64,000 bases of DNA from CAWJAP01 sp963834365 (GCA_963834365.1 CAWIBS010000037.1:62001-126000); one strand, 5' to 3'; positions 30,945 to 41,600 are shown, numbered from the stretch's first letter. Notes: generated from the sequence alone by a model not told the origin. Program-made: numbers and translations.

Positions 30945-33362
30945 ATGCGCGACTCCTTGCTCTCGTCGTCCTTCTCGCCATGCCCGGCCTCGCCGAGGCG
31001 CAGGCCCACCGCCGGTGGCTGCTCGCCGAGGGCGCGGCGAACGACTTCTTCGACGAGGAGATCCTGATCGGCAACCCCAACGCGACGGCTGCCAACGTGA
31101 CGATCACGTTGCTCCCCGAGGTATTCCCGGGCGAAACCGACCCACCGCCGCCGCCGGTGGGTCGATCGTCGGTCCCGGCGACCAGCCGCTACACGTTTCG
31201 CGTCAACAGCGTCGCAGGGCTCCGGCCCGGAGCCGTATCGGCGGTGGTCGAGTGCACCAACGGCCTCGACATCGTCGTCGAGCGGTCAATGACGTGGGCG
31301 CTCGGCCAGCATCGCGGCGCGCACAACTCGCAGGGCGTCCTCGCGCCCGATGACACCTGGTATCTCGCCGAGGGCGTTGGCGGCTTCTTCCAGACGTTCG
31401 TGCTGATCACGAACACAAACGCCACCCAGAGCGCCGACGTCGAGGTCAAGTTCCTCCTCGAGAGCGGCGCGACCCGTGACGGCGAACTACACGCTGCCGG
31501 CGAACGGGCGGAAGACGGTGTACGTCAACAACGATTTCCCCCAGATCGTGGTGCCCTACTCGGTCGTCGTCCGGCAGACGGACGGCCGATCAGACCTCGT
31601 GGTCGAGCGGGCGATGTACTGGAACGACTTCGAGGGGGGCCACGGCAGCGTCGCGGTGACCGCACCGAGCGCGACGTGGCTGTTCGCGGAAGGCACGACC
31701 GGCGGCAACAGCGACCTTCGACTTCCAGACCTACCTGCTGCTGGCCAATCCCGGGTCGGTCGCCGCGGACGTGACCATCACGTTCTTCCGCGACTCCGGC
31801 GGGCCGGTCACCTACGCGCTCACGGGCGCCGGCGGGGGTCGCCGCCAACAGCCGGCGCACGCTGTTCCTCGACGAGCTCGTGTTCGAGAACGGCATCCAG
31901 GAGCTGGCCAGTGCGTCGTTCGCGATCCGTGTCCAGAGCGATCAGCCGATCCTGGCCGAGCGCGCGGTCTACTGGTCGTCGGGCGGCATCACCTTCGTCG
32001 AAGGCCACAACACGCCCGGTGTGACGGCCGAGGCGAGCGCAGTGGGCGTTTGCGGAAGGCAAGGAGGGACGCTTCGAAGGCTCCGGGCCGCTCTCGCACG
32101 ACACATACTTCCTCTTCTCGAACAGCGGATCCACGCCGCTGCGGGTCAAGGGCACGTTTCTGCGGGAGGACGGAACGGGGATCGTTAGGACGTTCACCGT
32201 GAGCCCGACGAGCCGCTACACGCTGCTCACGGGACAGTACCCGGAGCTCAGCAACCAGCGCTTCTCCGCGTTCTTCCAGGCGGTCGACGCCACCGATCAA
32301 CCGATCACGACGCAGACCTTCGTCGCCGAGCGTGCGGTCTACTGGGGTGCCGGCTACTTCGGCGGCCACGCCTCGACCGGCACGCCGTGGACCGGCACCG
32401 TCGCTACCGCGCCAGTGGCGCCAACCGCGCCGGTGGTCACGACCGTGACGCCCGCCCACGGCGCGCTGGCGGGCGGCACCGAGGTCGTGATTCTCGGCAT
32501 GAACTTCAGCGAGACCGCGCTGCCCGACATCGGCTCGCTCGGTCCGCTGGCCAACGTGGTCGTCCTCGACTCGAAGACGATTCGGGCCACCACGCGGCCG
32601 GCCCCGACCGCCGGCACGTTCGCGGTGTGCGTCGTGAACCAGTCGGCCGGCGCCCAGGGATGTCTGCCGGCGGCGTTCACCTACGATCCGCCGCCGCCAA
32701 CGGATCCGATGACGACCGTGGACGTGTCGCTCGCCTTCGGGGACAGCATCACGTACGGCACGACGTGCCGCTTGTCACCGACGACCGGCGTGGCGTGCGA
32801 TCTGCGAATAAACGGGTATCCTGGCCGATTGCGCGACCTGCTGGGCGCGCGCTACATCACGCAACCGATCACGGTGACCGGCGCCGGCGTCCCGGGCGAG
32901 TGCGCCTCCGGTCCAGGCTGCGGCGGCGTCTCGACGAGCGGTCGCAGCCGGCTGCCCGGCACCCTCGCGCCGGCGCAGGATCTCGTGATCATCCTGCAAG
33001 GGGTCAACGATCTGAATGCGGGCTTCACGCCTTCGCAGGTCCGCGACTCCCTGCGCGCGATGGTCACCTCGGCGCGCAGCCAGGGCAAACAGGTCGTCAT
33101 CTGCTCGCTCACGCCGGTCGTTCCCGACGATGTGTTCGGCTACTATCGCGCTGAACCGAACCTGATCGCGTCGCTGAACGGGCTCATCGACCAGCTCGCC
33201 GTCACGGAAAGTCTGCCGCGCGTGGACATGGTCGCGGCGTTCGGCTCGAACCCCGACCAGTTCCTCAGCGTCGACGGGCTGCATCCGAACGAAGCCGGAT
33301 ATCAGCGCATGGCCGAGGCCATTCGCGACAAGATCGTCGAACGGTTCGAGGTCAGGCCGTAG
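30945..33362 (+). CDS. Secreted SGNH hydrolase preceded by four AEG/VERAM repeats and an IPT domain, several frameshifts
   Basis: About 800 residues. A hydrophobic signal (RLLALVVLLAMPGLAEAQA) leads directly into four repeats of the AEG/VERAM module (LLAEGAANDFF, YLAEGVGGFF, LFAEGTTGG, AFAEGKEG openings; VERSM, VERAMYW, AERAVYW, AERAVYW ends). Then come an IPT/TIG-type domain (VTTVTPAHGALAGGTEVVI) and a C-terminal SGNH/GDSL hydrolase with FGDSITYG (Ser block I), GVNDLN (block III) and DGLHPN (block V). Single extra bases at about 31470, 31717, 31838 and 32046 break the frame. The start is uncertain: ATG 30945 is in another frame from the signal peptide and needs a correction; the in-frame open region extends up to 30848. 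Spacer 30576-30847 shows no gene. Confidence 0.
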
Positions 33363-33363
33363 C

Positions 33364-33420
33364 TGGGCGGCTGGTGCGGCTGGTGCGGCTGGAGCGGCTG
33401 GGCGACTGGAGCGGCTTGGC
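33364..33420. repeat. 9-bp array at the 3' end of the monooxygenase relic
   Basis: Units gcggctggt, gcggctgga, gcggctggg, cgactgga start right after the SGNH-gene stop and run into the truncated coding end of the monooxygenase on the opposite strand. Confidence 0.
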
Positions 33421-33431
33421 CGGAGTTGGCT

Positions 33432-34444
33432 TGAGGCTCGGACAACGGTGTCACCCAGTGCCTTGGTGCGGACGTCCGGACGGCGAAGCGGGACTGCGCC
33501 ATCGTGCTGCGCAGCACGCGCGCAGCAACCGGGTGACGTTCGGCGTGGTACGTATCGAGGAGGCGTTCCGGCGACCTCTGCTTGACCACCTGAGCCAGCT
33601 TCCATCCGAGGTTCACCGCATCCTGCACACCGATGTTGAGGCCCTGTCCACCCACCGGGGGATGCACGTGCGCGGCGTCGCCGGCCAGCAGGACGCGTCT
33701 GTCGCGGTAAGCGGCGGCTTGCCGCGCCATGTCGGTGAACCTGGAGATCCAGGTGGGACTGTGGATCCCGTAGTCGGTCCCGTAAACGGCGGCGAGCGTC
33801 TCGCTGACTTCGCGCAGCGTGGGTTCGCTGCCGAGTCCGCAGTTGCGGTTCGGTCAACACGACCCGCGCCAACCCGCTGTTCTCCACCCTGCCGATCGCA
33901 TGGAAGCCGAGCGCATCCTGGTGAAACCCCCACTTCGGCTCCTCGGCCATCTCGACTTCGGCGATCAGCCAGCTCGTCGTCGGATCCCACCCCGGGAACT
34001 CGATGCCGACGGCCTTGCGAATCAGGCTGCGGCCGCCATCGCACCCGACGAGATACTCCGCCCGGAGCGGCTGACCGTCGGAGAGCGCGACGGCGACGCC
34101 GGTGTCGTCCTGCGCGAAACCCGTGACGTCACGTCCGCGATAGATCGGCACCGCCAGCTCGCCGACCCAGCCGGCCAGGATGCGCTCGATGTGGTTCTGC
34201 GTCAGCCCGAGGAGGTAGTTGTGCCGGGTGGGAAAGTCGCTGATATCCAGCGGGATCATGTGGAAGCCCACGCCTGAGCCACCTGTCCCTGCGAGAGGAT
34301 CCGATCCGCGATTCCTCGCTGATTGAGAACCTCGATGCTGCGTGAGTGCAGTCCACCGCACGCAAGCCGATGAGGTCCTGGCTGGTGCGCCGCTCGACAA
34401 TCGCGACGTCGACTCCCGCCAGCGCCAGCTCGGCCGCCAACTGA
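33432..34444 (-). pseudogene. Relic of a FAD-dependent monooxygenase (PheA/TfdB type), truncated at both ends
   Basis: Fragments in at least three frames reconstruct the middle of an aromatic-ring flavoprotein monooxygenase: AELALAGVDVAIVERR (after the first helix), HSRSIEVLNQRGI, the DG motif VGCDGGRSLIRKAVG, and the GD motif LAGDAAHVHPPVGGQGLN, then AERHPVAARVLRSTMAQ and, one frame over, RRPDVRTKALGDTV. The N-terminal GxGPxG dinucleotide motif is absent; the sequence before LAAEL is a heptamer array. The C-terminal thioredoxin-like region is also absent and replaced by a 9-bp array. About 335 of the usual 500 or more residues remain. Internal breaks may be sequence errors, but the missing ends are not explained by that. 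Confidence 0.
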
Positions 34445-34445
34445 G

Positions 34446-34480
34446 ACTCTGGACTCAGGCGACTGGGCGACTCGGGGGGC
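34446..34480. repeat. Heptanucleotide array at the msrQ end / monooxygenase start
   Basis: gactctg, gactcag, gcgactg, ggcgact, cgg units. The array contains the msrQ stop codon and abuts the first recognisable codons of the monooxygenase relic. Confidence 0.
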
Positions 34481-35084
34481 GGGCCACCAGGTGGCTGCGT
34501 GACTCGCTGCGTCCCGCCCGCTTTGCCAGCGCAAACCAGAGACGAACGGCGAAGAGCGCGGCGAGAATCACCGCGTACGCGATCTGCTCGGCCTCGACGA
34601 CCTTCACCAGCCACAGGTAGTGGACGACACCGGCGACGCCGGTGACGTAGACCAGGCGGTGCAGCCGGTTCCAGGTCTTGCCGCCGAGCCGCCGAATCCA
34701 GCCCGCCGTGGAGGTGATCGCGAGCGGGATCATCAGCACGAAGCCGGTGAACCCCACGGTGATGAACGGCCGCTTCACGATGTCGGCGAGGATGAACTCC
34801 CAGGCGAAGAATTGATCGAGCACGAGCCACGTGGAGAAATGCAACGTGCCGTAGAAGAAAGCAAACAGGCCCAGCATCCGCCGGAATCGAATGACGACGT
34901 TCCAGCCGGTGAGACGCCTGACGGGCGTCACGGCGAGCGCCATCAGCACGAAGCGCAGCGTCCACGTCCCGGTCACGTCGGTGATCTCGTCGATCGGATT
35001 CGCCGTCAGGCTGCCGGTCACTCCGCGCGCGATGAGGAGGGCGAGCGGCACCAGCGCGAGAAGGAAGACGAGGACCTTGATCAT
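34455..35084 (-). CDS. msrQ: MsrQ, heme-binding membrane subunit of the periplasmic methionine-sulfoxide reductase
   Basis: Inner-membrane haem b protein that passes electrons from the quinone pool to MsrP. About 209 residues with five or six helices. Typical sequences are GTWTLRFVLMALAVTPVRRL, RFRRMLGLFAFFYGTLHF (haem His), RPFITVGFTGFVLMIPLA, LGGKTWNRLHRLVYV and VVHYLWLVK (second haem region). The ATG at 35084 starts the first helix (MIKVLVFLLAL); a longer frame would add a charged stretch encoded by the palindrome upstream. Its C-terminus (RPPSRPVA) is encoded by repeat-array DNA, so the end may be an acquired replacement. It follows msrP after 38 bases. Confidence 0.
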   Translation of the reverse strand: MIKVLVFLLALVPLALLIARGVTGSLTANPIDEITDVTGTWTLRFVLMALAVTPVRRLTGWNVVIRFRRMLGLFAFFYGTLHFSTWLVLDQFFAWEFILADIVKRPFITVGFTGFVLMIPLAITSTAGWIRRLGGKTWNRLHRLVYVTGVAGVVHYLWLVKVVEAEQIAYAVILAALFAVRLWFALAKRAGRSESRSHLVARPPSRPVA

Positions 35085-35095
35085 GTTTGCAGGAG

Positions 35096-35115
35096 GGCGC
35101 GGCTTCAGCCGCGCC
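35096..35115. repeat. Hairpin between msrP and msrQ
   Basis: ggcgcggc-ttca-gccgcgcc, a perfect 8-bp stem with a ttca loop, inside the msrP-msrQ spacer. It has the same ttca/tgaa loop as palindromes at 23070-23087, 37812-37930 and 63106-63126. Confidence 0.
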
Positions 35116-35122
35116 ACGCGCA

Positions 35123-36073
35123 TCAGTAGTTCTTCTTCAGATCCATGCCCGCGTACAGGCTCGCGACCTGGTCGCCGTAGCCGTTGAACATCGGGGTCGG
35201 CCGTCGGAAGAGCTCGCCGATGCGGCGCTCGCGGGCCTGCGTCCAGCGCGGATGATCGACTTCGGGATTGACGTTCGAGTAGAACCCGTACTCACGCGGG
35301 TTCGAGAGACTCCACGCCGTCGGCGGCTGGTGCTCCACGAGCTTGATGCGGACGATCGACTTGATGCTCTTGAACCCGTACTTCCACGGCACGACGAGCC
35401 GGATGGGCGCGCCGTTCTGCGACAGCAGCGTCTTCCCGTACAGCCCCACGGACAGGATCGTCAGCGGGTGCATCGCCTCGTCGAGGCGCAGCCCCTCGAC
35501 GTAAGGCCATTGCAGCGAGTCGGTGCGCTGGCCGGGCATCTCGCCCGGGCGGACGAGCGTCTCGAAGGCGACGTACTTCGCCTTCGCGGCGGGCTCGACG
35601 CGCTTCAGCAGCTCCCCGAGCGGAAACCCGATCCACGGAATGACCATCGACCACGCCTCGACGCAGCGCAGCCGGTAGATCCGCTCCTCGAGCGGAAACA
35701 TCTTGAGCAGGTCGTCGATGGCGTAGTTGCCCGGCTTCGCGACGTGACCGTCGATCTTCACGGTCCATGGCCGCAGCGTGAGCTTCCCCGTGTAGCGCGC
35801 CGGGTCGCCCTTATCGGTGCCGAACTCGAAGAAGTTGTTGTAGCCGGTGATGTCCTCGAACGAATTCAACTTTTCGTTGGTGCTGAGCGGGCTCTTGCTC
35901 ACGCCACTCAGGTCGGCTTGCGGAGAGGCGGCGAGCGCCGGGGCGCCGAAGGCCGCCAGCGCCGACCCCACCGAGGCCAGGGCGGTGGCTTGCAGAAACC
36001 GCCGCCGGTCGAGGTAGAGCGATTCCGGGGTCACCTCCGAATACGGGATTTCGCGTCGCGTCTTGATCACCAT
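35123..36073 (-). CDS. msrP: MsrP, molybdenum-dependent periplasmic methionine-sulfoxide reductase
   Basis: Repairs oxidised methionine in periplasmic proteins, using molybdopterin and electrons from MsrQ. The 316-residue precursor carries a Tat signal (DRRRFLQATALASVGSALAAF) and the sulfite-oxidase-fold domain, with the molybdenum-ligating cysteine in YRLRCVEAWSMVIPWIG and the family motifs NFFEFGTDKGDPA, PVEFKYGFKSIK-like PWKYGFKSIKSIVR and NPREYGFYSNVNP. ATG 36073 is chosen because it gives the normal MsrP N-terminus; an earlier in-frame start adds 73 residues of unrelated sequence. moaA in this window contributes to its cofactor supply. Confidence 0.
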   Translation of the reverse strand: MVIKTRREIPYSEVTPESLYLDRRRFLQATALASVGSALAAFGAPALAASPQADLSGVSKSPLSTNEKLNSFEDITGYNNFFEFGTDKGDPARYTGKLTLRPWTVKIDGHVAKPGNYAIDDLLKMFPLEERIYRLRCVEAWSMVIPWIGFPLGELLKRVEPAAKAKYVAFETLVRPGEMPGQRTDSLQWPYVEGLRLDEAMHPLTILSVGLYGKTLLSQNGAPIRLVVPWKYGFKSIKSIVRIKLVEHQPPTAWSLSNPREYGFYSNVNPEVDHPRWTQARERRIGELFRRPTPMFNGYGDQVASLYAGMDLKKNY

Positions 36074-36183
36074 CGCGTGCTCCAGCGTGGGTCGGGCGAG
36101 CGCATGGCGCCCTCGCCCGCGTCCCTTTATCTTAGACAACGCCAGCCGGGAAAGGTGGTCGATCCCGGCTCCGCCATCGGCGG

Positions 36184-36189
36184 TATACT
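36184..36189 (+). promoter_or_regulatory. Likely -10 hexamer for the kinase-glycosyltransferase pair
   Basis: TATACT 26 bases before the ATG at 36216, divergent from msrP. This one leaves a normal short leader, unlike the leaderless examples. Confidence 0.
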
Positions 36190-36215
36190 CGCCGCGCCGC
36201 TTCCAGGGTGCCGAC

Positions 36216-36948
36216 ATGTCCACACCCATCCCCGACGCAACCGTGGCCCGGTTGCTCAGGCTCGTCGCGCACGAGATGCGCACCCCGCTCAACGTCGCCT
36301 CCGGCTACCTCAAGATGCTCGACGGCGGCCGGATGGGCCCGCTCACCGAGCCGCAGCGCAAGGCCATCGTCGCGTCCGAGCGGGCGTGTGAGCAACTGCT
36401 GACACTCGCCTCGGATCTGAGCTTCCTCGCCAGCCTCGAACGCGGTGACGCCGTCCTCAACCGGGCGCCCGTCCTGGCCTCGACGCTGGTCGAGGAGGCG
36501 CTCGCCGCGTGCGGAAAGCTGGAGGGGCGCCCTTCCCGCTTCGAATCCGTCGGCGAGGACGATGTGACGGTGGTCGTCGATGGGGTGCGCGTGCGGCAGG
36601 CCCTCCAGTGCCTCGTCCGCTGTGTCGCCCGGACGGTGCCGGATGACGCCGTCGTTCGCATCTCCCGCGTGCTCCACACCGACGCGCGCGCGGACGTTGC
36701 TCGCCCTCATCATCGCCGAGGCCGGCGACGCCGACGCGCTCGCCGGAATCGATCACAGCCACCACGAGCCGATCGACGAATGGCAGGGCGGGCTCGGCAT
36801 CGGCCTCCCGGTCGCCCGGCGGTTCATCGCGCTCGAGGGCGGCGACATCCGCGCCCTCGAGACCAAGTCTCCCGCGCTCGTCGTGCTGCTGCCGGTCAGG
36901 GTCGGCGACACCGTTCGCCCGACGGAGCGTACGGCCGCGAACGCGTGA
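36216..36948 (+). CDS. Stand-alone histidine-kinase-like protein with degenerate N box, one frameshift
   Basis: A soluble protein of about 243 residues with a HisKA dimerisation domain (phosphoacceptor His in LVAHEMRTPLNVASGYLKML, residues about 13-32) and an ATPase-like domain. The N box, normally with two asparagines, reads RQALQCLVRCVARTV, so the Mg-binding Asn appears to be lost. The G-rich lid region is seen as GGLGIGLPVARRFIALEGG. One extra G near 36692 breaks the frame. There is no sensor, membrane segment or receiver, and no response-regulator gene nearby. Its TGA overlaps the GTG start of the glycosyltransferase. It may bind rather than phosphorylate partners; that is inference. Confidence 0.
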
Positions 36949-37787
36949 CGGTTTCCGTCCTCATCGTCAGCTGGCACAGCCGCGAACCGCTCGCCCGCGC
37001 GCTTGCCGCCCTCTCGGCCGCGCCGCCTGCCTGCCCGACCGAAATCATCGTCATCGACAACGCCTCGCAGGACGGGACGGCGGAGATGATCGCGCGCGAT
37101 TTCCCGTCCGTGCGATGCATCGCGTCATCCCGCAACCTCGGGTTCGCCGGCGGCGTCAACGCGGGACGACGCCACGCGACCGGCCAGTATCTGCTCCTCC
37201 TGAACCCCGACGCGGAACCGCGCGCCGGCGCGCTCGAACGCCTGGTGTCGACGCTGGAGCACGACCGGGCGCTCGGCGCAGCGGCCGGCCGGCTCGTCGA
37301 TGCCGATGGACGCACGCAAGTCGGCTTCAACGTGCGGCGGCTGCCGACGCTCCCCAGCCTGCTGTGCGACTTGCTGTTCGTCGCCCGGCTCTGGCCCGGC
37401 AACCCGGCCTCATCCCGGTACTACGCGCGCGACCTCGATCAGGATGCACCGGCCGACGTCGAACAGCCCGCAGCGGCCGCACTGATGGTCAGGGCCGACG
37501 TCTTCGACCAGCTCGGAGGATTCGACGAGGTCTTTCATCCGGCGTGGTGGGAGGACGTGGACTTCTGCCGCCGGCTGCTCGCGACGGGACGGCGCATTCG
37601 CTACGATCCGTCCGCGATCTTCGTGCACCAGGGCGGCCATTCACTGGCGCACCTGACGCGTGCGGAGTTCCTGCGCGTGTATTACGCAAATCTCGTCCGC
37701 TACGTCCGGAAGCATCATGGCGCCGCCGCCGGCGCGCTCATCCGGACCCTCGCGCCGATCGGCGCTGGACTCAGGCGGTGGCGGTGA
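36945..37787 (+). CDS. Family 2 glycosyltransferase, rhamnosyltransferase-like
   Basis: A GT-A glycosyltransferase of 280 residues, resembling WbbL-type rhamnosyltransferases. Motifs: VLIVSWHSREPL at the N-terminus, IVIDNASQDGTAEM, NLGFAGGVNAGRR, the metal-binding LLLLNPDAEP and the acceptor-side WWEDVDFCRRLLATG. It starts with GTG in a GTGA overlap with the kinase-like gene. No transmembrane signal is obvious, though the C-terminus is Arg-rich. It would act on the cytoplasmic face in cell-wall or lipopolysaccharide glycan assembly; the exact sugar is unknown. Confidence 0.
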   Translation: MTVSVLIVSWHSREPLARALAALSAAPPACPTEIIVIDNASQDGTAEMIARDFPSVRCIASSRNLGFAGGVNAGRRHATGQYLLLLNPDAEPRAGALERLVSTLEHDRALGAAAGRLVDADGRTQVGFNVRRLPTLPSLLCDLLFVARLWPGNPASSRYYARDLDQDAPADVEQPAAAALMVRADVFDQLGGFDEVFHPAWWEDVDFCRRLLATGRRIRYDPSAIFVHQGGHSLAHLTRAEFLRVYYANLVRYVRKHHGAAAGALIRTLAPIGAGLRRWR

Positions 37788-37811
37788 TCGACGCTGGCCT
37801 CGTCCCATCTG

Positions 37812-37930
37812 GTCCGGCTGAAGCCGGACACTGACGTCCCAGGGGCGACGTTCACCGGGTCCGGCTGAAGCCGGCACTACGCCTGGTAGGTCCGGGCTCG
37901 CAAAGTCGTAGTGTCCGGCTTCAGCCGGAC
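37812..37930. repeat. Three palindromes, family P2
   Basis: gtccggc-tgaa-gccggac at 37812-37829, a close copy at 37859-37875, and the complementary orientation gtccggc-ttca-gccggac at 37912-37930. They occupy most of the spacer between the glycosyltransferase and DUF1175 genes. Copies 1 or 2 could also pair with copy 3. Confidence 0.
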
Positions 37931-37984
37931 CCCGAACCCCGGTTGGTGTCGCTGAACGCGAGGCCGTATACACTGCCGTCCTGC

Positions 37985-38651
37985 ATGGGCCGGGTGTCGC
38001 TGTCGGGTCTCCTCGTTCTGATTGCCGTCGTCCAGCCCGCTGCGCAGGTCCGGCTTGCTGACGCGTCCGACCGCACCGCGTTCCAGCAGTGGTTCGTCTA
38101 TCTCGCCGACGCGCAGTACTACCGCACCACGTCGGACGTCCTCGATTGTGCCGGGCTCGTGCGGCACGCCGCACGGGAGGCTCTCCGCGCGCACACGCCG
38201 GAGTGGCTGCGCACGGCCACCCTGCCGGTCGTGCGTACTTTCCCCGACGTCCGCGACCGCCCGCCCGTCGTCGGCGGCTCGATCGCGCTCTTCCGAGATC
38301 TCCGGCGGATCACGACCGAAGCACGCCGAGTTCGCGGACGCGCGAACGATTGTCCGACTCAACGCGCGTGCTCTCGGCCGTGACGTGGCCGTCCTGCAGC
38401 CGGGAGACCTGCTGTACTTTCGTCAACCCGAACAGGCGGCTCCCGATCACGTGATGGTCTACGTGGGTCCGTCCGTGTTCGAAGAGCTGGGCCGCGACTG
38501 GATCGTCTACCACACGGGCCCCCTGAATCCCGGCCGGGGCGAGGTGCGCAAAGTCCGGCTGTCGGATCTCGTCCGCCACCCCGCGCCGCGCTGGCGGCCC
38601 CTGGCTGCCAATGCTGCGTTCGTGGGTGTCTTTCGTCTGAACTGGCTATGA
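37985..38651 (+). CDS. DUF1175 (YfaT-like) protein with NlpC/P60-like residues, one frameshift
   Basis: An exported protein of about 221 residues of family DUF1175, represented in E. coli by YfaT beside the alpha-2-macroglobulin YfaS. After a signal peptide (LSGLLVLIAVVQPAAQ) there is VLDCAGLVRHAAREAL, like the Cys motif of NlpC/P60 peptidases, LQPGDLLYFRQPEQ, and DHVMVYVG, like their His motif, then WIVYHTGPLN. This suggests a cysteine peptidase or amidase fold acting on peptidoglycan, an inference from motifs. One extra G at about 38306 breaks the frame (LRGSRPKHAEF restored). A TATACA box stands 12 bases before the ATG. Its stop overlaps the next gene's start (ATGA). Confidence 0.
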
Positions 38652-41600
38652 GCGGACGACGATTGTTCACTTGGGTGGCGATCGCGGTGATCGGCGCCGC
38701 GGGGTCCGTCCGCGCGCAGGACGCGCCACGACAGTCCGCGTTCTCGCTCTCGAGCAGTCAGATCTTCACGACCAGGGATGCGCCGGCGATCGACCTGGTC
38801 TTCCAGGAGCTCGGGCACCTCGATTTCCGGGTGTATCGCGTGAAGGATACGAGGGCCTTCTTCGCGGGCCTCGAAGAGCCGCACCAGCTCGGGAGCCCGG
38901 AGCCGGTCGTTCCGCAGCAAGAGAGCTGGCTCGAGCGGCTCGCGCGATGGAAGGCATCACGCCGGTCGGAGATCAGGGGCTTCTTCCGGGCTCAGGTCTC
39001 CCGGCGCTATCGAGCGGACCGCCGCGCGCAGGCGGACAAGGCCGTGGTCCAGCGCCGGCAGACGCTCGGCTACCAGGCGTTCGCGCAGATTCCCCTGCTC
39101 AACGCGTCGCAGCTCGTGGCGTCCTGGCGCGAGATCCTGCCCCGCGTGCGCGACGCGGAAGCACGCCGGCTGCCGCTCGAGCTCCCGGGCTCCGGCGTGT
39201 ATCTGGTCGAGGCGGTCAGCGCGCCGCACCGCGCCTACACCATCGTCATCGTCTCCGACGTCGGCCTCCTGACGAAGACCGCGCCCGGTCAGGCGCTGCT
39301 CTTCGCCGCCAACCGCTTCACGGGCAAGCCCGTCGCCGACTGCGCGACGACCGTCCTCGCCGATCGGAAGCCGGTGCTGACGGCGGCGACGTCGGCAGAT
39401 GGCGTGGCACTCGGTGCGCTGCCGGCGGCAAAGCCCGACGACCTGATTGCCGTCGCGCAGTGCGGCGGCGAGACCGCCGCCACCGATGCCGGCGCATGGT
39501 CGCTGAGCGGCGGAGATCGCGATCTCGCCGGGTACATCTACACGGATCGGCCGGTCTATCGGCCCGGTCACAGCGTGCACCTCAAGGGGATCCTCCGCTG
39601 GCGGCAACGTGATGCGCTGCTGCCGTTCGATCGACAGAAGGTCGAGCTGTCGATTGTCGATCCCGACGAGAAGGTCCTCGTCCGCCAGCAGCTTGCGGTG
39701 GACGCGTTCGGCGCGGTGAAGTTCACCTTCGCCATTCCCGCCGAGGCGGCGCTCGGACACTTCGCGATCCGGCTGGCGACCGGCGACGAATCGGCGTCAG
39801 GCAGCTTCGAGGTGCAGGAGTACCGCAAGCCCGAGTTCGAGGTGCTCGTGGCCCCGGCAGCACGCCTCGGGCTGCAGGGCCGCAAGGTGTCGGCGACCGT
39901 GCGAGCCCGGTACTACTTCGGTCAGCCCGTCGCGCGCGGGCAGCTCACATACGTCGTCTACAAGTCGCCGTACTACTCGCCCCTCCGGTGGACCGACGAG
40001 GGCGAAGGGGAGCCCGCCGATGCACACTACGCCGGCGATCAGATTGGCGAGCGCACGGCGCGCTTGAGCGATCAAGGTGAAGCGACGGTCGAGATCGAGC
40101 TGCCCGTCGATGACGGCGGACGCGACTACACGCTGCGGCTGGACGCCCGCGTCCGCGATGCGAGCGGACGCGAGGTCTCGGGCAGGGGCTCGCTCGTCGG
40201 TACGTATGGCGATTTCCTGCTCGCGACGTCGCTCGATCGGTACATCTATCGGCGGGGCGAGACGGCCGAGGTGCGAATCCGGGCTGTCGGACTACGCGGG
40301 CCAGCCGAAGGCACACGTGACGATTTCCACGGCGCTGGAGCGGATCACCTGGCCAGAGGGGGGCGGCGAGCGTGAGCTCACACCGATCGCACGCGGGTCG
40401 GTGCAGACCGACGCCCAAGGTCGCGCGACGTGGAAGACGGCGGTGCCGGAGGGGCGCGGCAGCTATCGATTCCATGTCACCGCCCCTTCGCAGGGGCGGA
40501 CCGTCGAGGATGAAACATCGCTGTGGATCTCCGGTGAGGGCGAGCCCGACCGCTCCGGGCGCGACACCTATCTGGAGCTCGTCGCCGACAAGGCGTCGTA
40601 TGCTCCCGGCGATACAGCGCGGCTGCTGATGCGCGGCGCTGACGTCGACGCGACCGTCCTCGTCACGAAGGAAGCACAGTCCATCGCGTGGCACCAGGTC
40701 GTGGCCGTGCCGCGCGGGCAGGCGATCGAGGTCCCGATCTCGGACGGCGACCTCGGAGACACGTGGGTGAACATCGCCTTCCTCGCGCAGGACCGCCTGT
40801 ATCGCGCCGAGAAGCGCCTGCGCGTGCCGCCGACCGCGCGCGGCGTGCAGGTCGCCGTCACCAGCGATCAGGCCGTGGCCCGGCCACGGGACCCCGGCGT
40901 GTTCACGATTCGCACGACGGACGCCGCCGGCGCGCCGGTGCGGGCGCAGGTGAGCGTCGCGGTCGTGGACGAAGCGCTCTTCGCCGTCCGGCCCGATCGC
41001 ACGCCCGACCCCCTCCGCTTCTTCTACCGCCGCGAGTACAGCCGCGTCGGCACCCAGTTCTCGCGCGACTACTCCTTCGTCGGCTACTCCGGGTCGCAGC
41101 AGCTCCAGCTCACCAGGCGACGTCGGCCGTTGTCGCTCGCGGACTTCAAGGGCGATCGCGAATCGCGCCCGAACGTCCGCAAGGAATTCCCTGACGCCAT
41201 TCACTGGGTCGCCGATCTGGTCACGGATGCGACGGGCACGGCCGCGGTGAAGGTCAGTTACCCCGACGCGCTGACGACCTGGCGCCTGACGGCACGTGCC
41301 ATCACGGAGGATACGCGGGCAGGCGGCGCGATCAGCCGCGTCACGACCACCAAGGATCTAATTCTGCGGCTCATCACGCCGCGGTTTCTCACCGAAGGCG
41401 ACCAGGTGCGTCTGCCCACCGTCGTGCACAACTATCTCAGCGAGCCGAAAGCCATCCAGGTATCGGTCTCGGCAACCGGTCTTTCCCCGGCCGGCCCGAT
41501 GCCGCCCGTGGACGCCACCGTGGTTCCGCGCGCCGAGAGCCGAGCGGAGTGGCCGTTCCAGGCTTCGGCGGTCGGCCGCGCGACGGTGACGGCAACGGCC

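Noticed and set aside
36073..36292. Longer N-terminus for MsrP starting at 36292
   Set aside because: The extra residues overlap the divergent kinase promoter and start, and the Tat signal begins shortly after 36073.
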